NCBI GenBank assembly: GCA_002376325.1 | Contig: DFMR01000075.1 | Location: 12,840 to 20,269, forward strand | Reading direction: 5' to 3' | Source of the DNA: Proteobacteria bacterium UBA3588 | GTDB lineage: Bacteria > Pseudomonadota > Gammaproteobacteria > Thiohalomonadales > Thiohalomonadaceae | DNA length: 7,430 bases | Shown: one piece after another, positions 1 through 7,430 of the stretch | Numbering within the stretch: position 1 is the stretch's first letter | How the letters are laid out: every line of letters begins with the position of its first letter | Position numbers and translations under genes: made by a program | The notes under the pieces: generated by a model | Databases searched by the model: none | What the model was told of the DNA's origin: nothing | What the model saw: the letters and a program-made list of their open reading frames with translations, nothing else

Positions 1-134
1 CTGGACCCGCGGTGTGGTGGCAGGTTTCAACGCCCAGGCAAAATCGATCTCCAGAAAATCCTAAAGTCTGGTTGCCATGTTTACTCTACGTTAGAGCATA
101 CAGTGAATGACAGCGCGCACATATTCATTCAAAT

Positions 135-161
135 CCCCGTGCTTGCCGTGTTTCCGTGGTT
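135..161 (-). repeat. CACGG repeat, 9-bp period, single copy
   Basis: Read on the minus strand this is AACCACGG, then AAACACGG, then CAAGCACGGGG: three units of a 9-bp period with a CACGG core. It starts 15 bases after the stop codon of the secretin-like gene. The same motif in the same orientation follows the GNAT and roxA genes at 1711-1738 and 2291-2312. No facing partner is visible in bases 1-134, so the other arm, if there is one, would lie outside the window. Bases 1-134 otherwise show nothing I can name. Confidence 0.6.
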
Positions 162-176
162 GTATGCCTTCAGCCT

Positions 177-1046
177 TTACTGCGCCACGTCGATTTTGAC
201 ATAGATGTGGTTGGCGTTGCGGCGGCTGTCTTCGGTGGAGTAGGTCACGGCGTTACCGGCGTTTTGTGCCTCTTCCGCGACGCCGCCCAGTTCGATCCAC
301 TGGCCGAGGCGGCCGCTGACGGTGGTGACGATGCTTTGCGTATCAATCGCGCCGCCGCCGGTGGCGGCCGGGGTGTTGCGGAACGGGCGCACCTCCATGG
401 TCACCGTATCGCCGCTGACCTGCGGCCGTACTTCGAAGCCGCTGGAGACGTCCTTGTACTCGATGCTCTGCTGGCTGGAGAGGCCGCCCGGGGTTTGGAT
501 GATGGTGCTCTGCGGCACCGGCATCTGCTGGCCGATGCTGATGCGCGCCCACTGGCCTTGCAGCACGCGCAGCCGCTGGTCGGTCTCTTCGCCGGTCTTG
601 CGTTGGGTGCGGTAGACCTGCACCCGCGCCCGGTTCCCGCCCTGGCCGATCTCGACCGAGCCGCCGGATCGGTGGTCGCCGCTGCCGCCCGAACGCAGGG
701 TGACGTTGCCGTTGCCGATCTGCCCGGATACCGCTCCGCCATGCAGCTCTTCGTCGGTCAACAGCCCCTGGTGAACGGTGACGACCAAGTTGCGCGGCGC
801 GGTGTCCAGTTGCTGCAGCAGTCGCGTGACCTGATGCAGATCTTGCGGCGTGCTGCGCACGAACAGCGTATAGCCGCTGCCGCTGATCCCGGCGCCGGGC
901 GCAAGCAGAGGCTTGACGATGGGGATCAGCTCCTGTGCGCTGCGGTGGTGCAGTTGGAACGTCTTCAGTTCCATCTCGGCGGCCTGCGCACCGATGCTGA
1001 ACCAGGCGAACAGCAGCAGGGCGAGAAACAGCGCCGGGCGGTTCAT
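177..1046 (-). CDS. Exported short secretin-like protein (NolW/secretin_N-type plus secretin-like C-terminus)
   Basis: This encodes 289 aa. I chose the ATG at 1046 because it gives a clean signal peptide (MNRPALFLALLLFAWFSIGAQA, cleavage likely after A22) and overlaps the upstream stop as ATGA; an in-frame start at 1091 would put 15 unrelated residues before the signal. Residues about 26-92 (KTFQLHHRSAQEL, IPIVKPLL, LFVRSTPQDLHQV, LLQQLDTAPR) look like the NolW/secretin_N fold found in type II/III secretion and pilus secretins. Residues about 103-140 are rich in Gly and Ser. Residues about 203-258 (GFEVRPQV, MEVRPF, then GRLGQWIELGGV) resemble the start of the secretin beta domain. True secretins are usually 400-700 aa, so this probably does not form a full outer-membrane channel; a periplasmic or membrane-associated role is inference. 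The overlap with the PLD-like gene implies co-translation. The substrate and partner are unknown. Confidence 0.85.
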   Translation of the reverse strand: MNRPALFLALLLFAWFSIGAQAAEMELKTFQLHHRSAQELIPIVKPLLAPGAGISGSGYTLFVRSTPQDLHQVTRLLQQLDTAPRNLVVTVHQGLLTDEELHGGAVSGQIGNGNVTLRSGGSGDHRSGGSVEIGQGGNRARVQVYRTQRKTGEETDQRLRVLQGQWARISIGQQMPVPQSTIIQTPGGLSSQQSIEYKDVSSGFEVRPQVSGDTVTMEVRPFRNTPAATGGGAIDTQSIVTTVSGRLGQWIELGGVAEEAQNAGNAVTYSTEDSRRNANHIYVKIDVAQ

Positions 1047-1555
1047 AGATGGAGCCTGCGCAGCTGCGGGTCCTGCTGGCTGCGATCCCATATTTCGGTG
1101 AAGAAATTCACCAGATTGCGCGCGGATAAGCGATCGTCGAAGTTGGCGACGCCGACGTAACGATCGGCCAGTTGGCGACTGATGTAGCCGCTCTGGTCGG
1201 CGACGAAAAAGGTGTGGTTGACGTCGGCGTACTCCTCGGCCGGTTTGCGTATCTCGATGCGGCTGCTGATGCGCTGGGCCAGGCCAACCAGGCGATGGCC
1301 GTTCTTCACGGCCTTGCCGGAGTCCTGCACCAGGATGCGGACGCGGGCGTGTTGGCTGCCGCGCGCCAGCTCGGATGTCGCCTGCTCGAACTCCGGGGTG
1401 TCGTACAGTGGATGGTCCAGATCGCGGGTGAGGATCAGAATCGAGCGCCGTGCCTGCTGCGCCATCGCCAGGGCCAGCTCGCGGTGCTCCTCGGCCGTAT
1501 TCAGCTCCAGCAGCTCTCTGGTTTCGCCCAGCTTGTAGTTCTCTATCGCCTGCAT
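1043..1555 (-). CDS. PLD-like / DUF7931-type protein of unknown function
   Basis: This encodes 170 aa and looks cytoplasmic: there is no signal peptide or membrane segment. I chose the ATG at 1555, since AGGGAG lies 6 nt upstream; a TTG at 1558 would leave only 3 nt. The sequence has a helical start (MQAIENYKLGETRELLELNT), then strand-helix repeats (RRSILILTRDLDHPLYD at 37-52, RVRILVQDSG at 71-80, VNHTFFVADQSGYISRQ at 112-128). This looks like one half of a phospholipase D-type fold. The classical HxKxxxxD motif is absent: H114 is present but the lysine position is not conserved, so catalysis is doubtful. From memory, similar domains (DUF7931) occur next to or fused to GNAT acetyltransferases in Proteobacteria, which fits the GNAT gene just upstream. 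The stop overlaps the secretin-like start by 4 nt, so the two are probably translated together. Family assignment is moderate; function is unknown. Confidence 0.82.
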   Translation of the reverse strand: MQAIENYKLGETRELLELNTAEEHRELALAMAQQARRSILILTRDLDHPLYDTPEFEQATSELARGSQHARVRILVQDSGKAVKNGHRLVGLAQRISSRIEIRKPAEEYADVNHTFFVADQSGYISRQLADRYVGVANFDDRLSARNLVNFFTEIWDRSQQDPQLRRLHL

Positions 1556-1587
1556 CAAAAGCTCCCTGTGGATTCTGCCGTTAAAGA

Positions 1588-1593
1588 ATTATA
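1588..1593 (-). promoter_or_regulatory. Candidate -10 box for the PLD-like/secretin-like pair
   Basis: The minus strand reads TATAAT exactly. It lies 32 nt upstream of the ATG at 1555, so a start point about 7 nt downstream would give a leader of about 25 nt that contains the AGGGAG ribosome site. No good TTGACA-like box is found 16-18 nt further upstream, where repeat sequence lies (GTGTTC at 17-nt spacing). The last base of the box is the first base of the repeat arm at 1593-1620. Seen: a perfect hexamer at a sensible distance. Inferred: promoter activity. Confidence 0.35.
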
Positions 1594-1738
1594 ACCACGG
1601 GGGCCACGGGGAACACGGGGTATATGGACCAAAAAGGCACTACAGGCGCGTTGACCCTGACTTTATGCAGTGTGGCCGGTGCCGAATTGGAATGGATTAT
1701 CGATGCATAGCCCCTGTGTTGCCCGTGACCCCGTGGTT
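1593..1738. repeat. Inverted pair of CACGGGG repeats filling the GNAT/PLD-like gap
   Basis: The left arm (1593-1620, plus strand) reads AACCACGGG GGCCACGGG GAACACGGGG. The right arm (1711-1738, minus strand) reads AACCACGGG GTCACGGG CAACACAGGGG. The arms face each other across about 90 bases (1621-1710) in which I see no gene. Each arm has a 9-bp period. The right arm overlaps the GNAT stop codon (TAA at 1739-1737), so the repeat begins exactly at the gene end. In RNA the arms could pair into a long GC-rich stem. It could be a non-autonomous mobile element, a REP-like mRNA-stabilising hairpin, or a structured attenuator; the sequence does not decide between these. Confidence 0.65.
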
Positions 1739-2174
1739 AGCGCTTTTCCTCTGTCAGCGCCAGCCGCATGTGACGGTGGGGGATACCGGCGTCCATGAAT
1801 TCGGGGCCGTAGGCGTTGAAGCCGAAGCGCCGGTAGAAGCCGACGGCGTGGGTCTGGGCCGCCAGTTCCACGGCCGCAAAACCGTGCTCGCGGGCGGCGC
1901 CGACGGCGCGGCGCAGCAGGGCGCCGCCGACGCCCTTTCCGCGCCACGGCGCCAGCACCGCCATGCGGCCGATATGGCCGTCGGGCAGCAGCCGTGCGGT
2001 GCCGATGGGACGGCCGGCTTCGTCCAGCGCCAGGAAGTGGCGCGCTGCGTCGTCGAGGCCGTCCCACTCCAGCTCGGCGCTCACCCCTTGCTCCTGCATG
2101 AACACCGTGCGCCGCACTGCCGCCAGGGCGTCACGGTCGCGGTTCCAGTCGGCGTCACGAACGGCGAATTTCAT
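1737..2174 (-). CDS. GNAT family N-acetyltransferase
   Basis: This encodes 145 aa from the ATG at 2174; a TTG two codons earlier (2180) is possible but neither has a strong ribosome site. The N-terminus matches the ElaA/YjcF-type GNAT pattern (VFMQEQGVSAELEWDGLD at 24-41, then AARHFLAL at 43-50 and GRPIGTARLL at 54-63). The acetyl-CoA pyrophosphate loop is WRGKGVGGALL at 77-87, matching the R/Q-x-x-G-x-G/A motif. Near the end, VGFYRRFGF at 111-119 is the usual last motif. The protein transfers acetyl from acetyl-CoA to an amine; the substrate cannot be read from sequence. It lies between roxA and the PLD-like gene, separated from both by inverted-repeat gaps. I recall a GNAT gene next to purB and the roxA homologue in Pseudomonas (from memory). 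High confidence in family, low in substrate. Confidence 0.92.
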   Translation of the reverse strand: MKFAVRDADWNRDRDALAAVRRTVFMQEQGVSAELEWDGLDDAARHFLALDEAGRPIGTARLLPDGHIGRMAVLAPWRGKGVGGALLRRAVGAAREHGFAAVELAAQTHAVGFYRRFGFNAYGPEFMDAGIPHRHMRLALTEEKR

Positions 2175-2188
2175 CGGCAAGACGATTG

Positions 2189-2312
2189 AACCACGGGGAA
2201 CACGGGGGCTTCATTGCCGTCAATATTCCAAATAGCGTGTTTGCGAGGCGATAGCGTGCATTTCAACCGCCCTACACATGTAGCAGTTGTATTCCCCGTC
2301 TCCCCCGTGGGT
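2189..2312. repeat. Inverted pair of CACGGGG repeats filling the roxA/GNAT gap
   Basis: The left arm (2189-2208, plus strand) reads AACCACGGG GAACACGGGGG. The right arm (2291-2312, minus strand) reads ACCCACGGG GGAGACGGG GAAT. This is the same architecture as at 1593-1738: facing arms, a core of about 80 bases with no gene, the right arm 8 bases after the upstream gene's stop (roxA, 2321) and the left arm 14 bases before the downstream start (GNAT, 2174). The arms are shorter and more diverged than in the other pair. I see no convincing sigma-70 promoter here: TTGACG at 2223-2218 has no -10 partner. Confidence 0.6.
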
Positions 2313-2320
2313 AACACTCT

Positions 2321-3493
2321 TCATTCTTCCGGGAAATAGACCGCGCCCATGTTGTACAGGTCGGTGAGCAGTTCCAGCAGCTCCTTGTCCTCCAGATACG
2401 GCGCCAACTCCTTGAAGCGCTGGACGCGGCGGCCGGCGAGCAGGGCGGCGACCTTGGCGCCGTCGCCGTGCAGCTCGATCTCTTCGCCGGCGACGTAGAG
2501 ACGGGTGACGCCGGCGGCATCGGTGAAGTGGGCGTAGCGGCAATATTCGCTGCGCCACAGCTCGCGATGACGTTTGAACAGCTCCTTGAATGCCTTCGGT
2601 CGTAGCTCCTCATCCGGTTCCGGCACGTAGTGGCCGGGGCGCACGTCGGTGATGAAGCTGGCGAACCAGCGGTCGATGTGGTCGTCGTCCAGCGGCATCG
2701 AGCGGATCAGCGCGCGGACCTTTTCGCGCGCGGCAAGGGCGATCTCGCCCGGCGCCGGCTGCGCCTTGAGGTCGGGGTCGGCGTAGAATTCGTCGACGTC
2801 GGTCTGCGCCAGCAGGTCGTTGAAGTAGCCGGAGAGGATCGAGCCGACAGTGGGTGCGCGATAGCCGACCGAGACGGTGATGCAGTCGTCCAGCGCCACG
2901 CCGTAGTGAGTCACGCCCGGCGGCAGGTAGAGCATGTCGCCCGGCTCCAGCACCCACTCTTCCTCCACCTCGAAGTTCTTCATGATCTTCAGCGGCAGGT
3001 CGGGCAGCAGGTCGTCGTCGCCCGGTTCCTCGCGGTTGATCTGCCAGCGGCGATGGCCGGCGCCCTGGATCATGAACACGTCGTAGTTGTCGGCGTGCGG
3101 CCCCACGGTGCCGAACTCCGGCGCGTAGCTCACCATCACGTCGTCCAGCCGCCAGTTGGGCAGGAAGCTCAAGCTATCCTGCAATAGCGCGAACTCCGGC
3201 ACGTGCTTGTTGATCTCCTGCACCAGCACCGTCCAGTGCGTCTCCGGCAGGTGGGTGAAGCGCTCCTCGGCAAACGGCCCGTGCTCCACCTGCCAGGGTG
3301 TCGCGCCGCCTTGCTCCATGATCAGCCGCGATTCCACCTCCTCTTCGCAGGCCAGCCCTGCGATCTCCTCCGGCGTCACCGGGCATTGATAACCGGGGAT
3401 CGCCTGACGAACGAGCAGCGGCTGCTTCTGCCAGTACTTCTCCAGGAATTCCTCGACCGAAAGGCCGCCAAGCAATGTTTTCAGATCGTACAT
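2321..3493 (-). CDS. roxA: Ribosomal protein L16 arginine 3-hydroxylase (RoxA/YcfD, JmjC oxygenase)
   Basis: This encodes 390 aa, against about 373 in E. coli YcfD. It is a cytoplasmic Fe(II)/2-oxoglutarate oxygenase of the JmjC/cupin class; the family hydroxylates an arginine of 50S protein L16. Visible features are a family-typical start (LLGGLSVEEFLEKYWQKQPLLVRQA, residues 8-32), the iron-binding triad H133-A-D135 (VGPHADNYDVFMIQ) and H196 (LPPGVTHYGVAL), and a basic patch GHRRWQI at 146-152 where E. coli YcfD has its 2-oxoglutarate-binding Arg. LEPGDMLYLPPG at 182-193 is the cupin turn. The C-terminal part (about 250-390) corresponds to the dimerisation and winged-helix region. The ATG at 3493 has AGGG 7 nt upstream. 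A CATAAT hexamer at 3532-3527 could be a weak -10 for a roxA promoter, but no -35 is clear. It follows purB after a repeat-filled 323-bp gap. Confidence 0.96.
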   Translation of the reverse strand: MYDLKTLLGGLSVEEFLEKYWQKQPLLVRQAIPGYQCPVTPEEIAGLACEEEVESRLIMEQGGATPWQVEHGPFAEERFTHLPETHWTVLVQEINKHVPEFALLQDSLSFLPNWRLDDVMVSYAPEFGTVGPHADNYDVFMIQGAGHRRWQINREEPGDDDLLPDLPLKIMKNFEVEEEWVLEPGDMLYLPPGVTHYGVALDDCITVSVGYRAPTVGSILSGYFNDLLAQTDVDEFYADPDLKAQPAPGEIALAAREKVRALIRSMPLDDDHIDRWFASFITDVRPGHYVPEPDEELRPKAFKELFKRHRELWRSEYCRYAHFTDAAGVTRLYVAGEEIELHGDGAKVAALLAGRRVQRFKELAPYLEDKELLELLTDLYNMGAVYFPEE

Positions 3494-3535
3494 GGGAGTG
3501 CCCTAAGGGAACATGGAACGTTGGCTATTATGCTC

Positions 3536-3637
3536 CTTCTCCCCGAGGGAGTAGGACAGGATGAGGGATGTTGATAAATTCCCTCACCCTAACCCTCTCC
3601 CTGGGGGAGAGGGAACAAAACATTAATTATTGCAGCG
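3536..3637. repeat. CCCTCACC/GGTGAGGG palindromic repeat, copy 1
   Basis: This unit contains CTTCTCCCCGAGGGAG, then CAGGATGAGGG, a short AT-rich linker (ATGTTGATAAATT), then CCCTCACCCTAACC, then a perfect 9-bp hairpin CCCTCTCCC / GGGAGAGGG (3593-3601 and 3605-3613), and ends TAATTATTGC at 3624-3633. The CCCTCACCCTAACCCTCTCCC element is a widespread REP-like motif in proteobacterial genomes (from memory). A decayed half element (TCCTAAGGGAGAGAGAAC) follows at 3659-3676. Together with copy 2 it fills most of the purB-roxA gap at 3494-3816, which holds no gene. Confidence 0.65.
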
Positions 3638-3717
3638 GTATGTGCCTTACGTCCTTTCTTCCTAAGGGAGAGAGAACATATGGCGTGCATCAGCGTACCT
3701 GACGTCGAACTGTGCAT

Positions 3718-3810
3718 CCCCTCTCCCCCAGGGATTTATGCCCTGTGGGTAGAGGGCCAGGGTGAGGGGTGTGAATATATTTCCTCACCACAACCTAATT
3801 ATTGCGAAGC
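3718..3810. repeat. CCCTCACC/GGTGAGGG palindromic repeat, copy 2
   Basis: This copy begins with a long imperfect hairpin, CCCTCTCCCCCAGGG facing CCCTGTGGGTAGAGGG (3718-3756). It is followed by CAGGGTGAGGGG, the linker TGTGAATATATTT, CCTCACCACAACC, and TAATTATTGC at 3796-3805. The order of parts matches copy 1, except that the CCCTCTCCC hairpin of copy 1 (3593-3623) is missing here. It ends about 7 bases before the purB stop codon, so it could act on the 3' end of purB mRNA. There is no T-tract that would make it a classical terminator. Confidence 0.65.
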
Positions 3811-3816
3811 GAATTC

Positions 3817-5599
<1,783 letters not shown>

Positions 5600-5605
5600 A
5601 ACGAT

Positions 5606-5633
5606 GCGGCGGGTACGACAGCGTACCCGCCGC
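5606..5633 (-). terminator. Strong hairpin after the deacetylase gene
   Basis: GCGGCGGGTACG and CGTACCCGCCGC form a perfect 12-bp stem with a 4-nt loop. It starts 7 nt after the deacetylase TGA on the minus strand. It lacks the T-tract of an intrinsic terminator (ATCGTTCC follows), so it may instead be an mRNA 3'-end stabiliser, or need help to terminate. It directly abuts the right end of the MITE-like element at 5599. Seen: the stem. Inferred: transcription or decay control. Confidence 0.5.
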
Positions 5634-5640
5634 CGGTTCG

Positions 5641-6822
5641 TCAGGGCATCGCCGCCAGGTGGTGGCAATCCCCCCAGTCAACGCTGTTCCCGAACGTCTT
5701 GATGATGGCCGGCACGGCAACCCTGGCCTTGGGATGCACGTCGTGAAACAGCAGCACGCCATGCCGTTTGATCAGCATCAACGTAATCATGCGATTGATC
5801 ACGTCAGCGGCACTCACGTGGCGGTTCCAGTCCTGGGAGTCGATGTCCCACAATGCCACCCGCAGCGACTGGGTCCGAAAAAACGGCCCGCTATCCGCCC
5901 TGCGCTGGCCGTACGGCGGACGGAACAATGGGGCGACCATGTCGGGAGCGAGCGTCTGTTTCAGCAAGTCACGGGTACGCTCGATCGACGCTTGCCATTG
6001 GTCCCATTTCGCGTGCGATTTGTGCTTCCAGCCGTGTGAACCGACGCATTGCCCCCGGTATAAGGCATTCATCGTCTGCTTCGAGGATTTTTCCAGTCGC
6101 TCCTGAAAACGCGCGCCCAGCACGAAAAACACGCCGGTCCGCTTTTCCTTGCGCAACATGGCCAGGGTCTTTTCCGTCAAGCCGCCCTGTGCCGTCGGGC
6201 CGTCGTCGAACGTCAGGAAGAATTGCCGGTCGGCCAATTTGTCTCCGTTCAACTCGTTGTCGTTAAACCGCTCGATCTCGCTGCTTATCCTGGGAAACAA
6301 CGCCGCCAGGCGCAGTTGTTCCCCCACGTAGGCGCGGGCAAACCCGTCGAAATTATCGCGCCACGCCAAATAGCCTTGAGGCATCGTGCGGTGGACCTCC
6401 GCTGCCTTCTGCAACAACTCTGCGCTGCTGCGCACCTCGCCCACGCAGCTCCAGTCGCTCGCCGCGCACTTCCTGGCGGCCCGCCGGTAGTTGAGCAACA
6501 CCAACCTGCGCTCCTGGTTCAGCCATTTCTCGACCGACGCGCGATCAACGCTCTTGATCCTGAACGCGGAGAGCATCTCGTCGTCGGAGAGTTTCCCCAT
6601 CTGCCGCAGGGCCAGGCCGTATTCCAGGATCGCGGCGCGCGATGCCCGGTCGAAACCGGGCACCGTGTTTACGCGTTCCGGCCATAGCCGGAAGTCGGCC
6701 TTGGCGACAACGGCGGGGCCGACACTGCCGGCCGCCGCACGAATGCCTACGAACGCGATCAGGCAAAACGCCGACGCAAGCCGTAGCGTACGCCGGGCCG
6801 AGATTGCGGTACGCCTGGTCAT
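5641..6822 (-). CDS. Exported polysaccharide deacetylase (CE4/NodB domain)
   Basis: This encodes 393 aa. The N-terminus is basic then hydrophobic (MTRRTAISARRTLRLASAFCLIAFVGIRAAAGS), a signal peptide or N-terminal anchor. Residues about 35-195 form a mostly helical region I do not recognise, with a Cys pair at C119 and C126. The CE4 domain starts near 200: motif 1 FFLTFDDGP (201-209; D206 base, D207 metal), motif 2 SHGWKH (262-267; H263 and H267 metal ligands), motif 3 RPPYG (301-305), motif 4 WDIDSQDW (325-332), motif 5 LLFHDV (357-362; H360). All catalytic positions are present, so the enzyme is probably active in removing N-acetyl (or O-acetyl) groups from a cell-envelope or extracellular polysaccharide; the substrate is not readable. 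The start overlaps the stop of a 51-aa frame as ATGA, and its own ribosome site is weak, which favours translational coupling. It shows no functional link to purB, and its third positions look less GC-rich by eye, so later acquisition is possible. Confidence 0.93.
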   Translation of the reverse strand: MTRRTAISARRTLRLASAFCLIAFVGIRAAAGSVGPAVVAKADFRLWPERVNTVPGFDRASRAAILEYGLALRQMGKLSDDEMLSAFRIKSVDRASVEKWLNQERRLVLLNYRRAARKCAASDWSCVGEVRSSAELLQKAAEVHRTMPQGYLAWRDNFDGFARAYVGEQLRLAALFPRISSEIERFNDNELNGDKLADRQFFLTFDDGPTAQGGLTEKTLAMLRKEKRTGVFFVLGARFQERLEKSSKQTMNALYRGQCVGSHGWKHKSHAKWDQWQASIERTRDLLKQTLAPDMVAPLFRPPYGQRRADSGPFFRTQSLRVALWDIDSQDWNRHVSAADVINRMITLMLIKRHGVLLFHDVHPKARVAVPAIIKTFGNSVDWGDCHHLAAMP

Positions 6823-6974
6823 CGTTGCCGTCCAGATCGGTGGCCACCGGCCACACGTGATAAACCTGATTGAATTCGCTTGGCCTTGCTGTCCATTTTC
6901 GTATCGGGTAGGACGCCGACGATGCGGCCGTCGGCGGGGGAAATCGTGGCGAAGGTGAGATCATGGCGCTCCAT
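6819..6974 (-). CDS. 51-aa small frame starting with a purB-like N-terminus, coupled to the deacetylase
   Basis: The product starts MERHDLTFATISPADGRIVG, against [16 protein letters not shown] in PurB; after the ISPxDGR block similarity ends, and the rest (about residues 22-51, basic, no domain) is unrelated. The ribosome site and start context (CCGGAACCGGC-ATG) mirror purB (TGGAGCCGGC-ATG). The TGA stop overlaps the deacetylase ATG by 4 nt (ATGA, 6822-6819). It could be a leader peptide whose translation feeds the deacetylase, or simply the remnant of a duplicated purB start with no product role. Coding status is uncertain. Confidence 0.4.
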   Translation of the reverse strand: MERHDLTFATISPADGRIVGVLPDTKMDSKAKRIQSGLSRVAGGHRSGRQR

Positions 6975-7090
6975 GCCGGTTCCGGAGTTTGATGGTGATC
7001 GGCGCGGCGGAAGTAACGGGACGTACACTGGGTGGTGCTGCGCAGGGTCAGCTCATGCCGTCCTATTCAAGGTACCGGCAGGATACACCG
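6924..7090 (-). repeat. Diverged direct duplicate of the purB promoter, leader and first codons
   Basis: This matches 5140-5296 in the same orientation. Four blocks occur in the same order: GCGGCCGTC-GACGGGGGAGAT (5140) against GCGGCCGTC-GGCGGGGGAAAT (6924), 19 of 21 positions; TCCATGCCGG identical at 5180 and 6970 (contains the start codon); GGCGCGGCGG identical at 5219 and 7001; and GCCGGCATGATACACC (5281) against ACCGGCAGGATACACC (7075), 14 of 16. Spacings differ by indels: +6 in the coding part, which is in frame, -8 and +12 upstream. The two copies bracket the deacetylase and the MITE-like element. Similarity beyond 7090 fades. The candidate -10 of purB becomes TATCCT at 7085-7080. Confidence 0.6.
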
Positions 7091-7093
7091 TGT

Positions 7094-7336
7094 TCAGGAG
7101 TTGGGGATGCGGGAGCGCTCGGCGACGGTGGCGGGCGTGTGGAGGTGGCCGCCGCGCAGGCGACGCATCCAGGCGTTGATGGCCAGAATCTGCTGATCGC
7201 GTTGTTGCAGCCGCGCGTTGTTCGGTTGCGCGACGACATGCATGGCTACACGCTGAAGTTGTGGTGCGGCCGGCTGCAGGTGCGGGTGGCTGGCGAGAAA
7301 GCCGATGGTGAATAATGCTGCGATGATGTGTTCCAT
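7094..7336 (-). CDS. Small hypothetical protein, possibly exported
   Basis: This encodes 80 aa, starting MEHIIAALFTIGFLASHPHL. I do not recognise it. The first 15 or so residues are hydrophobic but lack a basic N-terminus, so export or membrane attachment is only possible. The middle has a Gln/Pro-rich stretch, then QQRDQQILAINAWMRRLR, likely a helix. I preferred the ATG at 7336 over 7369: a GGGGGG tract ends 7 nt upstream and the hydrophobic segment then starts the protein. Codon third positions are mainly G or C, in favour of coding. It ends 4 bases before the purB-like leader copy. Upstream bases 7337-7430 show a TATCTT hexamer at 7374-7369 without a -35. It could still be non-coding. Confidence 0.45.
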   Translation of the reverse strand: MEHIIAALFTIGFLASHPHLQPAAPQLQRVAMHVVAQPNNARLQQRDQQILAINAWMRRLRGGHLHTPATVAERSRIPNS

Positions 7337-7430
7337 GTTCCAGCCCCCCAGTGGTCCGCTGAGTCTCAAGATAGGGGATCTCCGGGGGCGCGGCGGTGAC
7401 CACCGTCACGTTGTGGGAAAAGGACAGGGG

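Noticed and set aside
156..1160. Plus-strand frame of 334 aa opposite the secretin-like gene.
   Set aside because: It is rich in Ala, Arg, Asp and Leu with no recognisable domain, and lies opposite a gene with a signal peptide, ribosome coupling and family similarity.
2195..2223. TTGACG as a -35 box for the GNAT gene.
   Set aside because: At 16-18 nt downstream there is only GC-rich repeat sequence, with no -10-like hexamer.
1593..2312. CRISPR-like spacing of the CACGGGG repeats.
   Set aside because: Only two short, diverged, oppositely oriented arms occur per gap, with a coding gene between the pairs; there is no regular direct repeat-spacer array.
6924..6950. The ISPADGRIVGV peptide resembles the SPADGR segment of phosphatidylserine decarboxylase.
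   Set aside because: No other decarboxylase sequence is present, and similarity to purB continues upstream into non-coding DNA, which duplication explains better.

Overview
The window reads as chromosomal DNA of a GC-rich gammaproteobacterium outside the enteric group, perhaps Chromatiales- or Pseudomonas-like. The basis is full-length PurB and RoxA proteins of gammaproteobacterial type, a purB-roxA-GNAT gene order that I recall (not searched) from pseudomonads and relatives, and short palindromic repeats typical of such genomes. All convincing genes lie on the minus strand, so transcription runs from high to low coordinates.

Layout in transcription order: an 80-aa small hypothetical protein (7336-7094); a degenerate second copy of the purB promoter, leader and first codons (7090-6924), which opens a 51-aa reading frame (6974-6819) that overlaps by ATGA the start of an exported CE4 polysaccharide deacetylase (6822-5641); a perfect 12-bp hairpin after the deacetylase stop; a 235-bp MITE-like element with 27-bp terminal inverted repeats (5599-5365); the purB promoter region; purB (5184-3817); a 323-bp gap filled by two copies of a CCCTCACC/GGTGAGGG repeat; roxA (3493-2321); a GNAT acetyltransferase (2174-1737); a PLD-like/DUF7931-type protein (1555-1043); and, overlapping it by ATGA, a short exported secretin-like protein (1046-177). 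The first 134 bases and the last 94 bases show no gene I can support.

Functionally, purB (purine and AMP synthesis) and roxA (hydroxylation of ribosomal protein L16) are housekeeping genes. The GNAT, PLD-like and secretin-like genes form an uncharacterised tail to this row. The roxA-GNAT and GNAT-PLD gaps are each bounded by facing copies of a repeat with a 9-bp period (CACGGGG core), and a further copy follows the last gene.

I found no CRISPR array, defence system, tRNA, rRNA or transposase. The most unusual points are the diverged duplication of the purB 5' region bracketing the deacetylase, the small frame coupled to the deacetylase, and the organised intergenic repeats. Identities and boundaries were aligned by eye and no database search was run.
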